64,000 nucleotides of DNA from Filobasidium wieringae (taxonomy: Eukaryota; Basidiomycota; Tremellomycetes; Filobasidiales; Filobasidiaceae): assembly GCA_001600055.1 (NCBI GenBank), contig BCIV01000004.1, positions 310,001-374,000 on the forward strand, given 5' to 3'. Numbering within the stretch: the stretch's first letter is position 1; each line of letters begins with the position of its first letter. Below the pieces are notes generated by a model. The model saw nothing but the letters and a program-made list of their open reading frames with translations, was not told where the DNA came from and ran no database searches. This document shows positions 47,392 to 58,890 of the stretch, piece after piece. Made by a program: the position numbers and the translations under genes.

Positions 47392-48799
47392 ATGTTTGCC
47401 TCGATATGGAAACCACTGGCATACGTCTCGGCGACCGCCCTGTCCGTTCTGGGCGTGATCTCTACCAGGTCCAGAAAGGCAAGGTATTACCTCCACTTGA
47501 CGTTGTACCTGGGAACCATGGGATTCTGTAGTATCCTGGGTGTGGTCTACAGTCTCGCTCTGAGTCTTGTCGGTCAGGTGAGCATGACGGTTTGCGAACA
47601 CTGGATGTGACTAATCTCTTTTTCCCTCGAACTCAGCGACTCAACATCAACTTTCTCACCGCTCGTTCGTTCTACTACCTTTGCTCGCCCTTGATCGGAG
47701 TCACTCTCGAAGTCGAGGGGCGTGAGCATTTGGAGCAGTTGAACAGTGAGGCTGGGGGTAAGAGCGCCGTGCTCGTAGGAAATCATCAATCGTACGTCGT
47801 GCTCGAAGGAACCCATCATGATCACGTGGAACTGACCATCCGGTTGTACGCCGACAGCTTCCTGGACATCTTGTACCTCGGTCGAATCTTCCCCAAACGT
47901 GCGGTCATCATGGCAAAGAAGGAACTCCGATGGGCTCCTTTACTAGGACAATACCGTCAGTCCCGCACCGCTCGCCCCGCTCTCTCGCTCGCTGACTTTT
48001 ATTCACATCAGTCACGCTCTCTGGAGCCGTCATGGTGGATCGAGCAAACTCTTCAAACGCGGTCAAGATGATGCATCACGTCGGGGAGATTATGAAACGT
48101 AAAGGCGTCGCGCTCTGGATCTTTCCCGAGGGGACAAGGAGTTTGAGGGAGGAGAACGATCTGTTGAAGTTTAAAAAGGGGGCTTTCCATTTGGCCGTTC
48201 AAGGTACGTCACGGTGGGTCGCGGAATGTGATGGACGAGTCTCATGCCGCGAATACAGCTGGAGTCCCGATCATTCCCGTCGTCTGTGAGAACTACCACC
48301 GACTGTTTGACGGAAAGAATCGTTTCGAACGTGGAACTCTCAAGATCAGGAGTGAGTCGCATCGTGTCAGAGCTCACCTCGAACGAGTCTTGAATCCATT
48401 CCATCTCGCGCAGTCCTGCCCCCCGTCTCTACCGACGGCCTGACCGCAGAGGACGTCACCTCGCTCTCCGATCGAGTCAGGGAAGACATGCTCACCGCAC
48501 TCAAGGAGATCTCGACCTCGAGTCCCGTCATCGCGTCCGACGAATCCGCTCCCCTCGTCTCGTCGACTGGAACCCGCAAGGCTTCGTCTAGCTACGGGAC
48601 CGAGAGGGACTCGTCGTCTAGCGAGATCAGACGAAGGATCTCGTCCTCGCCTTCCGTCGCTGGGAAAGAGGCGGCCGAGCTCGGAGCCGTGGACGGTGGC
48701 GTCACCGCCGGGATCACCGAGGCAGTTACCAGCGGCGTACGATCGGAGGAAGAGGACAGCGATGAGGGCGCGGTTTTGGTCGAACGGCCTGTCGAGTGA
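47392..48799 (+). CDS. SLC1: 1-acyl-sn-glycerol-3-phosphate acyltransferase (LPAAT, Slc1/PlsC)
   Basis: Six exons (47392-47577, 47637-47791, 47858-47955, 48012-48203, 48259-48351, 48414-48799) give 369 aa. Two N-terminal hydrophobic segments anchor it in the ER. The PlsC motifs are in order: VGNHQSFLDILYLG (HX4D, catalytic His and Asp), the KRAVIMAKKELRWAPLLGQY block, IFPEGTRS (phosphate binding) and AGVPIIPVV. The enzyme acylates lysophosphatidate to phosphatidate in phospholipid and triacylglycerol synthesis. Motif I is interrupted by intron 2 exactly after NHQ. The C-terminal ~110 residues are Ser-rich and acidic and look disordered, an extension beyond the bacterial-type enzyme that could be a regulatory tail. 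Confidence 0.95.
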
Positions 48800-48947
48800 A
48801 TGTGTGTACTGCGATGATAGTTGAAATGCAATGATATCCCATGAGAGACGGGGTACGATTTGGCGGGCTGTCAGGCCTGGTCTCGCAGCGGAGGTCGACG
48901 AAGTTGTATGAATTATCGTCGATGCGGATGCGTAAAAGAGAATATAT

Positions 48948-48964
48948 GGCGCGCGCTGCGCGCC
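48948..48964. other. Perfect GC hairpin between SLC1 and the tRNA gene
   Basis: GGCGCGC, a GCT loop and GCGCGCC form a perfect 7-bp stem with a 3-nt loop, located 150 nt after the SLC1 stop and about 100 nt before the tRNA. Its role is unknown. Confidence 0.5.
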
Positions 48965-49060
48965 GGTTTTGGGTGATTGTGTTGTGGGCGAGAAGTGCCA
49001 CAGTATAGCGGCCTGGTTGGTGTAAGCCGTACCATGGGAGCGTGTGTGTCAAACAGAGAC

Positions 49061-49152
49061 GCCTGGTTGGTGTAGTGGTAGCATGCTCGCTTTGGGTTTT
49101 GAACGCAATTTTCGAATGCGAGCGGTCGTCAGTTCAAACCTGGCACCGGGCC
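49061..49152 (+). tRNA. tRNA-Pro(TGG) with a 20-nt intron
   Basis: The gene folds as a cloverleaf: the 7-bp acceptor stem pairs 49061-49067 with 49145-49151 (one T-G pair); a D arm has the GG pair; the anticodon stem CTCGC pairs with GCGAG at 49118-49122; the anticodon TGG sits at 49093-49095; and the T arm has stem GTCAG/CTGGC and loop TTCAAAC. A 20-nt intron (about 49097-49116) interrupts the anticodon loop one base after the anticodon, the canonical site. The discriminator base is C at 49152. A run of five T at 49156-49160 acts as the Pol III terminator. The mature tRNA is 72 nt before CCA addition. TGG reads CCA and, by modification, other Pro codons. Confidence 0.92.
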
Positions 49153-49155
49153 ATT

Positions 49156-49160
49156 CTTTT
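49156..49160 (+). terminator. Pol III T-run terminator of the tRNA gene
   Basis: Five consecutive T follow the tRNA 3' end by three nucleotides, the usual distance for Pol III termination. Confidence 0.7.
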
Positions 49161-49852
49161 TGTGTTTCTTTCTTCTCGTCATTTTCCAGTCCAAATCTCT
49201 TCGTTGGTCCAACTCCGAGCCTTGGGCCTTCTTTTTTCCCTCCATTTTCTGAGATCCTTCCTTGACATGCAATCCTCGATCCACTCTAATGAACCAAGTG
49301 AGCTGGATCAGCCACTTTAGATGCTACATACGATCAATCTCATGAAACGCGAATCTTTCGGGCAAGATCCTGCATGCGCCTGTTGGCACCGATCGCCTGG
49401 TGAGAACCCTTGACCATCTTGGTTGTCTTGGCCCGATCCAGCTGCTTTCCCTTCTCAGGGTACCTCGTGGATTTGTTTTTAGTGAATTGTATCGAGTGAC
49501 AGCCCCGACCAGCTCGCGAAAACGACGTAGGTCAAACCCCACTCGCACTTGCCTCGGGAGTTTGTTACAAGCAATGTTTTAGTCATTGATCATCTGTCAA
49601 CCGGTTTACGGAGCATCGACTTCTTCCTCTTCATGTCATCGAGCCACTTGCCCGCAGGAAGATGGGGGAGGGGGAGGGTATCCGACATGAGTTTCGATGT
49701 ATGTAATCAAGCCGGTCGAGTTTCGATGTTTCGATGCTTGATCGGGTGCTTGCGCATGACGTTGCTCGACCTTATTATGATATTCGATTCGACTCGGGAC
49801 ACGGCGTAACAAGCTACATAACGGACGTATTCGAGACCTAGCAAGCGAACGT
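49161..49852. other. Spacer between tRNA-Pro and the Zn2Cys6 gene
   Basis: This 0.7-kb stretch contains only short unsupported frames; presumably 3' UTR of the minus-strand regulator. Confidence 0.35.
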
Positions 49853-52800
49853 CTACATACTGGAAGCGTATACCGGCAACAACTGACCGATCACGGCACA
49901 CGGCTATCAAGTGCAAGCAATCAGACTTGTCCACCGACGCGTCCGGCGAAAGAACGACCTACCAAATCGAAAACATCCCTCCTGATGGTGAAACTAGCAG
50001 CACACCGGATCTGAGATCCAACCGCCATATCGGTCGCCTGAATCCCTCCCAGCCCGACTTGCATGTAAAAGTTTTGTGCGGTATTCTCAAACGCGTGTTG
50101 ACTGAACTTGGCGAAATAATCCACGGTGCTGTGAACACGACTTCCGTCAGCCTTGCCACGATACGAGTTCGACGCACGACCCGAGCACTCACGAAGGACG
50201 ATCGAACAGCTCGTAAATGAATTTCCTCTTCCCACCCGTCAATCCCAAAAGTTCACTCCGACTGAACCCGGTCAACGAACAAAACTCGTCCCCTACCGCG
50301 CAAATCTCTCCCGTCCGTCTCCACACCGCGGTCGGCGTGCCACTGTAAGAGATGAGTTTCTCCAACTCCTAAACCCGTAGCGACGGTTCAACTACGACCC
50401 GCGGCCAGACTCTACCTGTTGGACTCACAAGCAACGTCCTCTGAAAACTCTTTTCCAAAAACACCTCGTCCTCGAAACTCAGTGGCATCCTGATCACCGA
50501 GATCCGTCAGTCCCTTTCACCCCATTCACACCACTCGCGAGACTCACTGCAAAGCGATCAGACTCGGTCGGAACGCTGCCAAACTCTTGACGACGTGCAA
50601 GATGCTCTGCTGGTCAAAGTGTTTAGAGAGGTATCGCATGAGGTAGTGGTACCCTTGAGTGTAGTCGCTGGAGAAATTCATTCGTCGAGTTCAACAACGG
50701 CCAACGACTTTGTGCGCATCTATACTCACTAAGGTTCCGCGACCATATCGTATACGGACGACCCATTGAGAGTGTTGTTCGGTATCGACCTCGTCATCCC
50801 GCTGACCTGACTACCGGGGGTGAGTCCGGTCGATTGATCGATCATATCCGTCCCCATGATCGTCGTGACCGGTTGACCGGTCCTCATCAACATGCCCTGT
50901 TGCGATTGAGGATCAGGCAAGACCCCGTTCATCCCGAAATCCATCATAGAGTCCATCCCCGGTTCCGCCGTTCCGAACATGACACCACCCGCGCTCGAAG
51001 GTTGCTGCCAGTTGCTAGGGAAGTAAGGATCAGGGTCGGACAACCCGGTGAGATCGGAGAAGAACGAATCCAGAGCGGCGTATTCCAAATTAGCCGCCTG
51101 GGAGTCGAATTCTAGATGACCAGATCGTGGATGAGCCATGCCCCCGTCGCCCCCTTCGCCGCCCACGAGCAGACTCACGGAACCCCTGATTCATCCCCAT
51201 TCCAGCCTGCTGAGCGTCCCCCAATTCCTCCCCCTCACCGATCAGTGACAAATTCCGTACGCTAGCTAAAGGAGTCCCATGAGGTTGAGTCGAGTGTGCC
51301 TGTTGACCCTGTCCGGACCCGAACCCGGTCTGAGAGGAGGCGGAATTCATAGCCGGAGGTGTCATACCCGATACCCCTGTTCCTGCCGCACCAAGACTCC
51401 CAAGCGTAGGTAAAGAAGAGGAAGAAGAGGAAACGTTCCCTCTCGCCCTCGCTCGTCTCTTGGAATTATGTTCCGCTGGCGAGGAAGGAAAAAACGACGT
51501 TCAGCCCGTTTGTCCCCGAGACCACAGGGGAGATCGCGGTCTCGACCCGACTCACCGAGCTCATCAGCAGTCATCAAGTACTTTGCCTTTTTCCTTTGAC
51601 CTTCACAACAGACATCACCCTGACCTTTCTTCACGCATCGCGTACAAGGTCTCGCTGTGTGCGTCGTCAGGTTCCGGTCAGATGGTTCGGGATGGAAGTG
51701 GGCGGGACTTACAATCGTCACAAGTCAAATGAGCCTTTTGACACTGCAAGCAAGCTATCGTGCCGGATCAGAGTGGTAGTAGAGGGAGTTCGGTGCACCA
51801 CATCAAGGCCAAATCGTCAAGATCGCCAGAATCGCCCAAATCGAGTAATAAAACAGAACAAAGAGAGAGAAAAATCAACACCTGCACCCCCGCGTCCAGA
51901 AGTTCCGAGACCGAGAGAGAAGCCTCGAAAACGAACCTTTAGCCGCCTTCTTCTTCCCCTTACTCTTGCCTTCCCTCTCCTCCCCCTCTTTATCTCTCGG
52001 TTCTTTTGCCGTGTCTTTCCCCATCCCCGTGCCTGTGCCCGTGCCAGCTCCGGTACTTTGAACAGTCCCAGAAGCAGTTGCAGAAGCAGCGGGGACAGAT
52101 CCTCCCGCTCCCTGCGCTGGACCATTCGGGTTCCCTTGACTAGAACCTTGCCCTTGCCCTTGTCCTTGTCCTTGTCCTTGACCCTGAGCTCGGTCCGTCC
52201 TCCCCCCCAAATCCGGTCCAGAGCCTGAGATCCCTGTCTGACCGTGTGAGCCAGTCAAACCCTTCACCCCTGGACTCGTCAAACCCGTCATCCCAGGACC
52301 GTGTGAACCCGTCACCCCCGTCACCCCGGTCAAACTAGGTAGACTAGGTAAACTAGGTAAACTCTGGGGGGAAGAAGACGAGGAGGAAGAAGAAGAGATG
52401 GAGTTGATCCTGCTTGGTGGGTTTGGGTGTGGGTGGGCGCGTGCGTGCGATTGCGATTGCGGGTGTGGATGTGAGTGCGATTGTGGATGTGGATGTGAGT
52501 GCGGATGTGAGTGCGGGTGCGGGTGCGGGTGGGTTTGGGGTTGAGATTGGGTTTGTGATGGCGGTGCGAATGGCATGAGCGAAGAATCCCACCTGTTCCC
52601 CTTCTCTTCCGCTCGTCCTGGTGGTCCTGATCCTTGTGCTCGTTGTGATCGTTGTGCATCTTGTGAACCTTCACCCCACCCCACCCCCATCCCCTTCCCA
52701 CCTCCACTCCAACTCCCACTCCCCATCCCATTCCCCAGCTGGGCCGACCGAGCTCTACTCCAGGGAACAGGAATGTCCGGTAATATTCCCTCCATCATCG

Positions 52801-53245
52801 GGTTGTGCGAGTCGGGGCTGGTGCTGCTGTTGATGCCAGTGCTACCGGAGGTGGGGGAAAAGGGGACGACGGATCTCATAGGGTTCAGATCCCAGGTTCC
52901 TCCCTGACCCGAACGAGCGTTCGAGCTCGAGTGGGCGTTCGAGTTGGAGTTGGAGATGGAATGGGGGAGAAATCCTTGTCCCTGTCCTTGCGTCCTCGAC
53001 CCAGATCCGGAATCCGAACGACCTTGGTACCCCGCATACCCTGCATATCCATCGAACCCTCCATACCCTGCATTATCGCCGTACCCCGCTTTATCGGCGT
53101 ACCTACCCAAGCGCCCTGCACTCGTCGGACCTACATCAACACCCGCGGGAAGACCGCCGTGAACGGGGGAACGAGAGAAAGTGAACCTAGGGTCGATGGT
53201 CGAGTAGGGATCGTACGTGCTCGGGTGGTTTGATTTGAGAGGCAT
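49853..53245 (-). CDS. ERT1: Zn2Cys6 transcription factor with PAS domain, ERT1/AcuK-like regulator of gluconeogenesis
   Basis: Ten exons (53245-51937, 51754-51713, 51654-51556, 51475-51179, 51111-50730, 50667-50548, 50489-50429, 50368-50193, 50128-49963, 49882-49853) give 893 aa. The zinc cluster is near residues 437-475: [14 protein letters not shown] is joined over a splice to [20 protein letters not shown]. The PAS part (about 690-880) has [37 protein letters not shown] and [15 protein letters not shown], which is characteristic of ERT1/AcuK proteins that activate gluconeogenic genes on non-fermentable carbon. Before the cluster lies a 430-aa low-complexity region with Gly/Tyr, His-Pro, Ser and Gln-Gly repeats. 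The start at 53245 has a good context; an in-frame ATG at 53428 would add 61 residues. The last small exon is the least certain part: a longer alternative ending is possible from an acceptor at about 49865. Confidence 0.88.
52134..52560 (-). repeat. His-Pro, Gly-Gln and LPS/TGV coding repeats in the regulator's N-terminus
   Basis: In coding frame the segment encodes a His/Pro/Ser/Gln tract of about 40 residues (nt about 52430-52545), a Ser run with [10 protein letters not shown] and [11 protein letters not shown] (52260-52400), and about seven Gly-Gln pairs (52140-52190). The underlying hexamer repeats are imperfect, so the tract is probably a replication-slippage hotspot. Confidence 0.7.
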
Positions 53246-53797
53246 TGCGAGTGGGAGTGGGTGACGCGGAGGTGGGCTGCGTGGTGGATGTCGATGTCGA
53301 GTGGTGGGTGTCGATCGTTTCCTCGCTCTCGAGGTGGATGGACGAGAAGAGGATGTTGAGGATGTCGATGTCGCTGTCGTTGATGTTTCAGGTAACAGAT
53401 CCACTAGATCCATCACGAGCAGAGTCATCCTGTAGTGCCTGCCGTCTGCTGTGCTGCTATGGAAAAAACCCGTCCCAGTGCCCAGTGTGCGGTGTGCAGT
53501 GTGTCGCCTGTCGCCTGGCGGTGCGGTCGATTGATTTGTAGAAATCAGAACCGGAGGACGATTCATTTGTAGAAATCGGATAGAAATACAAATCAATCCA
53601 TCGCCCGCGCGCCGGAAGTGACGTGACGTACACGCGGCCAAGGCGTGCCTGAGATGAGGGGTGGGTCACGTGAGTGTGGGGGTATGGGTTCATACCCGGT
53701 CGTCCGTGCTTCGACATGTCCAACTTCGCAACTTGACCCTGAATGTTGAACTGAAACACGATCGAAACACAAATAGAAACGCCACTGATCGTTCGAA
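53246..53797. promoter_or_regulatory. Divergent promoter of the ERT1-like and glutaryl-CoA dehydrogenase genes
   Basis: The two genes start 552 nt apart in opposite directions, so they may share control elements. The 53246-53428 part may instead code for the regulator if the upstream ATG is used. Confidence 0.4.
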
Positions 53798-55882
53798 ATG
53801 TCTCTGCTACTGAAACGATCAAACGTCATCACACGTCAGCTCGCATCATCAACCACCAGGCGTGAGCTCCCCCTCGCCTCTTCCACTCTTCACTCACCGG
53901 CTGATCCCACTCGTTCTTCTCTTCTAGCATTCTCCAAATTCTCATGGCAAGCAAGTCCCCCATCCCCTTCCCCGGGCTAATCCATGCCCCATCGAACCCA
54001 GCCCCGGACTGACAAACTAACGCGCTACACGTCACGACAGGACCCACTGCATCTCGATTCCCTATTGACAGAGGAAGAATTGAGCATCCAACATACCGCC
54101 CGGCAATTCGCTCAGGAAGAGTTATTGCCCCGAGTCATCGAGGGATATCGATCTGAGCGTACGTCGCCTTTCTCTTCCTTGAATCTCGATCACTCACCCA
54201 CTGACTGACCTTCCACCCCTGCACCCACCTGCTCGCCCCCCAGTCTTCCCCTCCACGATCCTTCCCTCAGCGGGCAAGCTAGGTCTCCTAGGTCCGACGA
54301 TAACGACCCACACCTGTGCGGGCGTATCCAGCGTCGCCTACGGTCTCATCATGCGCGAGGTGGAGAGGGTCGATTCGGGCTATAGGAGCGCGCTTAGCGT
54401 GCAGAGCTCGTTGGTCATGTGGCCCATCGATAAGGTCAGTCGGGGCGAGGGGGTTTTGCCATTTTGCATGCTGGTTCTGATTCTTGATATCGATTCTGAT
54501 TCTGGTTCTCGATTCTTGATTCTGGTTCTCGATTTCGACTCTCACTCTCACTCTCCATGGCTCACGTGCGATGATGCGACGACAGTACGGATCGGAAGAA
54601 CAAAAAGATAGGTTCCTCCCTCGACTAGCATCAGGTGAACTCGTCGGTTGTTTCGTGAGTCCACGAGTCCTCCTTCTTCGTCACCTCGCTTGTCTGCTCG
54701 TCCCATCCGCATACTCACTCGTCCTCTCGCTCACCTGCTCGCCCCCCGCTCACAGGGCCTCACAGAACCCAACCACGGCTCCGACCCTTCTTCCATGGAG
54801 ACCACCGCCACCCAATCCTCCAACGGGGATTATATCCTGAACGGCTCCAAGACCTGGATCTCGAACGCTCCGCTCGCAGGGCTGTGTTTGGTCTGGGCTC
54901 GGTGCAAGTGGGACGACGTCATCAGGGGGTTCTTGGTCGAGAGGGTTAGTCCTGGCGCTGACCAGAGGGGGTGGAGAGGGGAGGAGGAGAGCTGATCATA
55001 CTCGACCGATCGATTCGATCGTGCCCAGGAGACCCCCGGTCTAGAAACCCCTTCCATCAAAAACAAACTCTCCCTCCGCGCGTCCCAGACCGGTCATATC
55101 CATCTCTCCGACTGTCCCGTCCCCTCCTCGAACGTCTTACCGGGAGTGACCGGGTTGAAGGGACCTTTCGGGTGCTTGAACAATGCCAGGTTCGGGATCG
55201 CTTGGGGCGTCATGGGAGCGCTGGAGGATTGTTTGAGTAGGGCGAGGGAGTATGCTTTGCAGAGGTACGGCGTATGGGATCCGCCAGGGCGATAGGTGGC
55301 TGATGACACACACACAACTTCCCTCTCCTAGGACCCAATTCAAACGCCCCCTCGCCTCCTTCCAACTCGTCCAGAAAAAACTATCCGACGCATCGACCGA
55401 GATCACGCTCGGACTGGCGGGGGCCATCCAACTGGGCCGATTGAAGGATACGGGCGAATGGAACCCCGACATGGTCAGCATGATGAAACGGAACAACTGC
55501 GGAAAGGCGTTGCAGCAGAGCAGAGCGTTGTTGGATATCTTGGGTGGGAATGGGTGTAGTGATGAGTGAGTCCAGCCGGTCGGGGTCGCAGTGGGTCCCA
55601 GCGGAGGCGCTTTTCTTTGCGAGGATAGTGCAGAGTGCAGAGTAGTTGATACAGGTGGTTGCGCGGGTTAGGTACCATATCGGAAGACACGCGGCGAATT
55701 TACAAGTGGTCAATACGTACGAGGGGACTCATGTGAGTTCGACCCCGCTCACTGCTCACTCGGATCGTATTTTGTACAATGGGACGATCGATTGATTCGG
55801 TTCTTGATGTATTGATGACACACAGGACATCCACGCGCTCATCCTGGGAAAGGCTATCACGGGGCATTCGGCTTTCTTCTAG
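53798..55882 (+). CDS. GCDH: Glutaryl-CoA dehydrogenase, mitochondrial
   Basis: Nine exons (53798-53950, 54041-54158, 54244-54434, 54586-54654, 54756-54944, 55029-55264, 55332-55565, 55672-55732, 55826-55882) give 435 aa. This flavoprotein oxidises and decarboxylates glutaryl-CoA to crotonyl-CoA in lysine and tryptophan breakdown. The N-terminus ([16 protein letters not shown]) is an amphipathic basic mitochondrial presequence. Family motifs: [48 protein letters not shown] (FAD and substrate), [50 protein letters not shown] with the catalytic Glu. Intron 1 begins with GCAAGT (GC-AG type); it joins SWQ to DPL exactly as the family requires. Introns of 67-151 nt are longer than elsewhere, and intron 3 contains a TTCTGATTC/TCTCAC repeat run. 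Confidence 0.94.
54474..54556 (+). repeat. TTCTGATTCTTGAT-type tandem repeat in intron 3 of the dehydrogenase
   Basis: About 80 nt of imperfect TTCTGGTTC/TTGAT units followed by CTCACT units lie inside the 151-nt intron. Confidence 0.6.
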
Positions 55883-57551
55883 TCGTAAGGAGTGGGGGTT
55901 GGGTCATGTATCGAACAAACAGGAGGGAAAGGAGTTATGTATCGAATGCAATGCAATGGAATGGAATGATCTCGATTCATTCACGGGAAGTACCAGGTTA
56001 TCAAACTGAAGAAAGACGTTGTCAAGGAGGGACTGATGCGGGAAGCCGAGGTAGTTACTCCAAAGAACGATTACGACGCTCTGTTGATGGTAGGCATCGA
56101 GAAACCGCTCCAGCTGTCATGTAATCGCGTATCTCTGGCAATCTTCAGCGATATACAGCGACTTCTTGCCTTTTTATCAAAAGACGAGTTCTCGCTTCTC
56201 GATCTTTGATGTATACAATAACCTCTTTATCAACGACACCTTCTTAGCTTCTCGCTTTTCGACCTTTTACAATCTTTGGCCTGATCTGATGATTCCGAGA
56301 CTTTGTCGCCCCACAAGACTCACCTCGAGTATCGCCGGCATCGTCTCGGCATGGATCTCTCTCATACGGCTTCCATTTCTGTTGTACCTACCGCTCCCAC
56401 TTCTTTACCTATCAATGCACGTGTGCCGCTCCCGCGTCTTCACACCCACCTACCCGCTACCTCGGTGTGGAGTTCTATGAAAAATACAACCAAGATATTA
56501 CGAAGGTCTGGGTTCGAATCAAGTCCCTGAAAAAGGCGAACGGAAAGTTTCAACTGAACCGTCAGGTATCTAATATGCTCAAAAAGTCGTCCGCAAACAC
56601 ACTGCAAAGATGCCGTTCAATGTCCTTGCCGTCGCTGTCAAATAATCTAGTCACGTTAACAGGAAGGTCTATACCTGGTACAAGGGGCTCAGAACCATTC
56701 TAAAGATCAGCGATGCAGACGTACAGAGAGACGTACCTTGATTACTCATCAACCACGCTTGCACTCCTTTACCTATCGACGACGCTTCCACTGCTCTATA
56801 AAGGGCCACAAAGGACAGATCGGACCGCGTAGCGATCATACTGGAAATAATTACACTTATGATGGACATCATAATAGGCTGGACCTTCAGACGTACAGCC
56901 ACCGACGAGATGGCTGCAAATATAGCTGACCTAGTCCGCCGGCGGCTGTTTTGCATGGGATGATCGACCGCATTGAACAGAAGATTCCACGAGAGCGCCG
57001 ATGGATACAATACGGATGAACAAGACTTACTGTGCTGTCCACCGCCTCTATTTCGTCTCGACATAGGAAGCCTTATGAGGATACGCCACCCAACTCCTGT
57101 CTCGTCGTGCACTCAAGTCGCGCGATCACAAGCATGCTCGCGTGAGCTTGTGTCCGTGGCAGGGTGTATCAGCATGCACGACTCGCGTGTCGTCAGGCTA
57201 TGTGTAGCATATCGGAAACGTGAGTTGGTTTTCACCGTCCGAACGAGTCCGTTGGACCAATCTGGGAATGCGAGCTACTCGTCATCGAGGCGGAGGCGCA
57301 ACGACGTTGTTCACACGTCGAGCGCGTCTGCCTACTTTGCGAGACTCATCTAGATTGAAAGACTTTATAAGTCTTGGAATATATTGATCCTGGTAGAGGC
57401 TGCCTCGTCCGATTCATTTTTTTTCCTTCACTCAGGTATCCAGCACAAACCAGATCGTATTCCACGACACAAAATCTTAGGGATCCATTTCCGGGGTCCG
57501 ATTTGGCACAAACCATTCACAATCCAGCACCGTTTACATAACACTCTAAAA
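55883..57551. other. 1.7-kb region without a supported gene
   Basis: Frames of 80-147 codons exist on both strands, but none has a recognised domain or an ATG-to-stop model with credible splice sites. A plus-strand frame at 56467-56703 reads EFYEKYNQDITKVWVRIKSL at its start and looks protein-like, so a decayed or very divergent gene may sit here. Composition is AT-richer than the flanking genes. Confidence 0.3.
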
Positions 57552-58389
57552 ATGGCAGACGCATACACCATTGCTGTACCTGACATACTGCTCAAGAATT
57601 ATAACTTCACCAGGAAAATCCCCGTTGTCAACGGACGGATCTCTACGAATGACATTGACAAGCTCGAGGACTTCAAGCAGAGTGTAGATTTATTTGCACC
57701 CGATCACGACGAGCGACTCGCGGTATACTGTCTGCTCTTTCAAGCGTTACAACATCATGGTACGTACAGTATCCAGTATCCCCTTGCTTGCTGATGCTCA
57801 ACATACTCCTGCAAAAGTAAACCATGGCGCTCCTGAGCTTGCAGCCTCTGCCCCTACTGCTGCCCCTGCTGCTGCTCCTGCAGCAATGATCCATCCTTCT
57901 ATCGTCCCAACCGGTTTCGTAGCCTCAGGTGGCATCGAGGAGAAGCTCGACCGGGTCCTTACTGCTATTGCCGACATCAAGAAAGAAGTTGCTTCGATCA
58001 AAGAGGGCAGTGACGGCCCTCAAATCGATGTCAGCTCTATGAGCGCGGATCTTGGCGTCTTGAGCAAAGCTTACCTCACCAAGCGTCATTATGCTATCTG
58101 CAAGCACAACCTCCACAACCCTCTGAATTGGAAGCCTCTTCCTCATCTCGAGACAGGAAAGCTTCGTCCTGATGATAGTACGATTTACTTTGAAGACATG
58201 GGAGATCTTTTGATTGGCTCCGAGGCGCAGACCATATCGAAGTGGCTGAAGTTTTACGGTCTCGACTCTGCTGCAGCTCACTACGGTCATCACCGACTGG
58301 AGAGGGACAGGGTTACGTTACTATCTTACTTTACAAAGACAAGCGATCCGGCCTTGGATCCATCGAGGTCATTTGTAGTTGTTGGATAG
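57552..58389 (+). CDS. Unrecognised protein with Ala/Pro linker and short coiled coil
   Basis: Two exons (57552-57759, 57818-58389) give 259 aa. The start ATG follows an A-rich leader. The N-terminus (about 1-70) is a folded-looking segment ending at the splice HHG-VNHGAPEL. An Ala/Pro-rich linker follows, then a charged helix, EEKLDRVLTAIADIKKEVAS, compatible with a coiled coil, and a C-terminal block with KPLPHLETGKLRPDDSTIYF. I do not recognise a family and give no function. The splice removes a 58-nt GTACGT...AAAAG intron with a CTGAT branch and keeps the frame open over both exons, which supports a real gene. Confidence 0.55.
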
Positions 58390-58890
58390 TCGATGAGATT
58401 TCCCGCAAAACGCTGCGGATCATCGCGACTTGTACTCTTTCAAGGTTATGGGTATATGGTGGCGATAACCATCTGGTCTAGATGGTAAAATTTCCCTGTT
58501 GGCAAAAGCTTGGCCCCTTGCAGTGCGGCCTTCCCATACAGATAGCCTTGTTCTGACGCCTTGCCTGATGTCAAGAAACCTAAGGACCTTATATCGATCC
58601 AATCTATGAGGATCAGAGTCGCCCTACGGTGTTTCTCGGTATTTCTCGACGCGCTCGGATCCGTTTACAACTATTTTCGATTGAGCGATCACTTGAGCGT
58701 GTAGATTTCGTGTGTGTGACCTAGAGAAGGTTCGACGATGAACATGTCCTTGGCGATAACCTGTTTGACCTATCTCCTTGAGGATAACGCAGCGGATGAA
58801 TAGAGTTTGCTATCGACTACAGCCTCATTGCCCCTGATTCCGCTCCAGACCTGGCTTACTGTTGGCCGAAATTTTACTCGGCTGATTAGG
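58390..58890. other. Spacer and promoter of the deubiquitinase gene
   Basis: No gene is seen in this 0.5-kb stretch. Confidence 0.35.

Noticed and set aside
56500..56530. GGTTCGAATC looks like a tRNA B box
   Set aside because: The flanking bases do not form a T stem and no acceptor or anticodon stem is found.
56669..57112. 147-codon minus-strand ORF with a hydrophobic stretch
   Set aside because: No family match and no clear start context; hydrophobicity alone is weak support.
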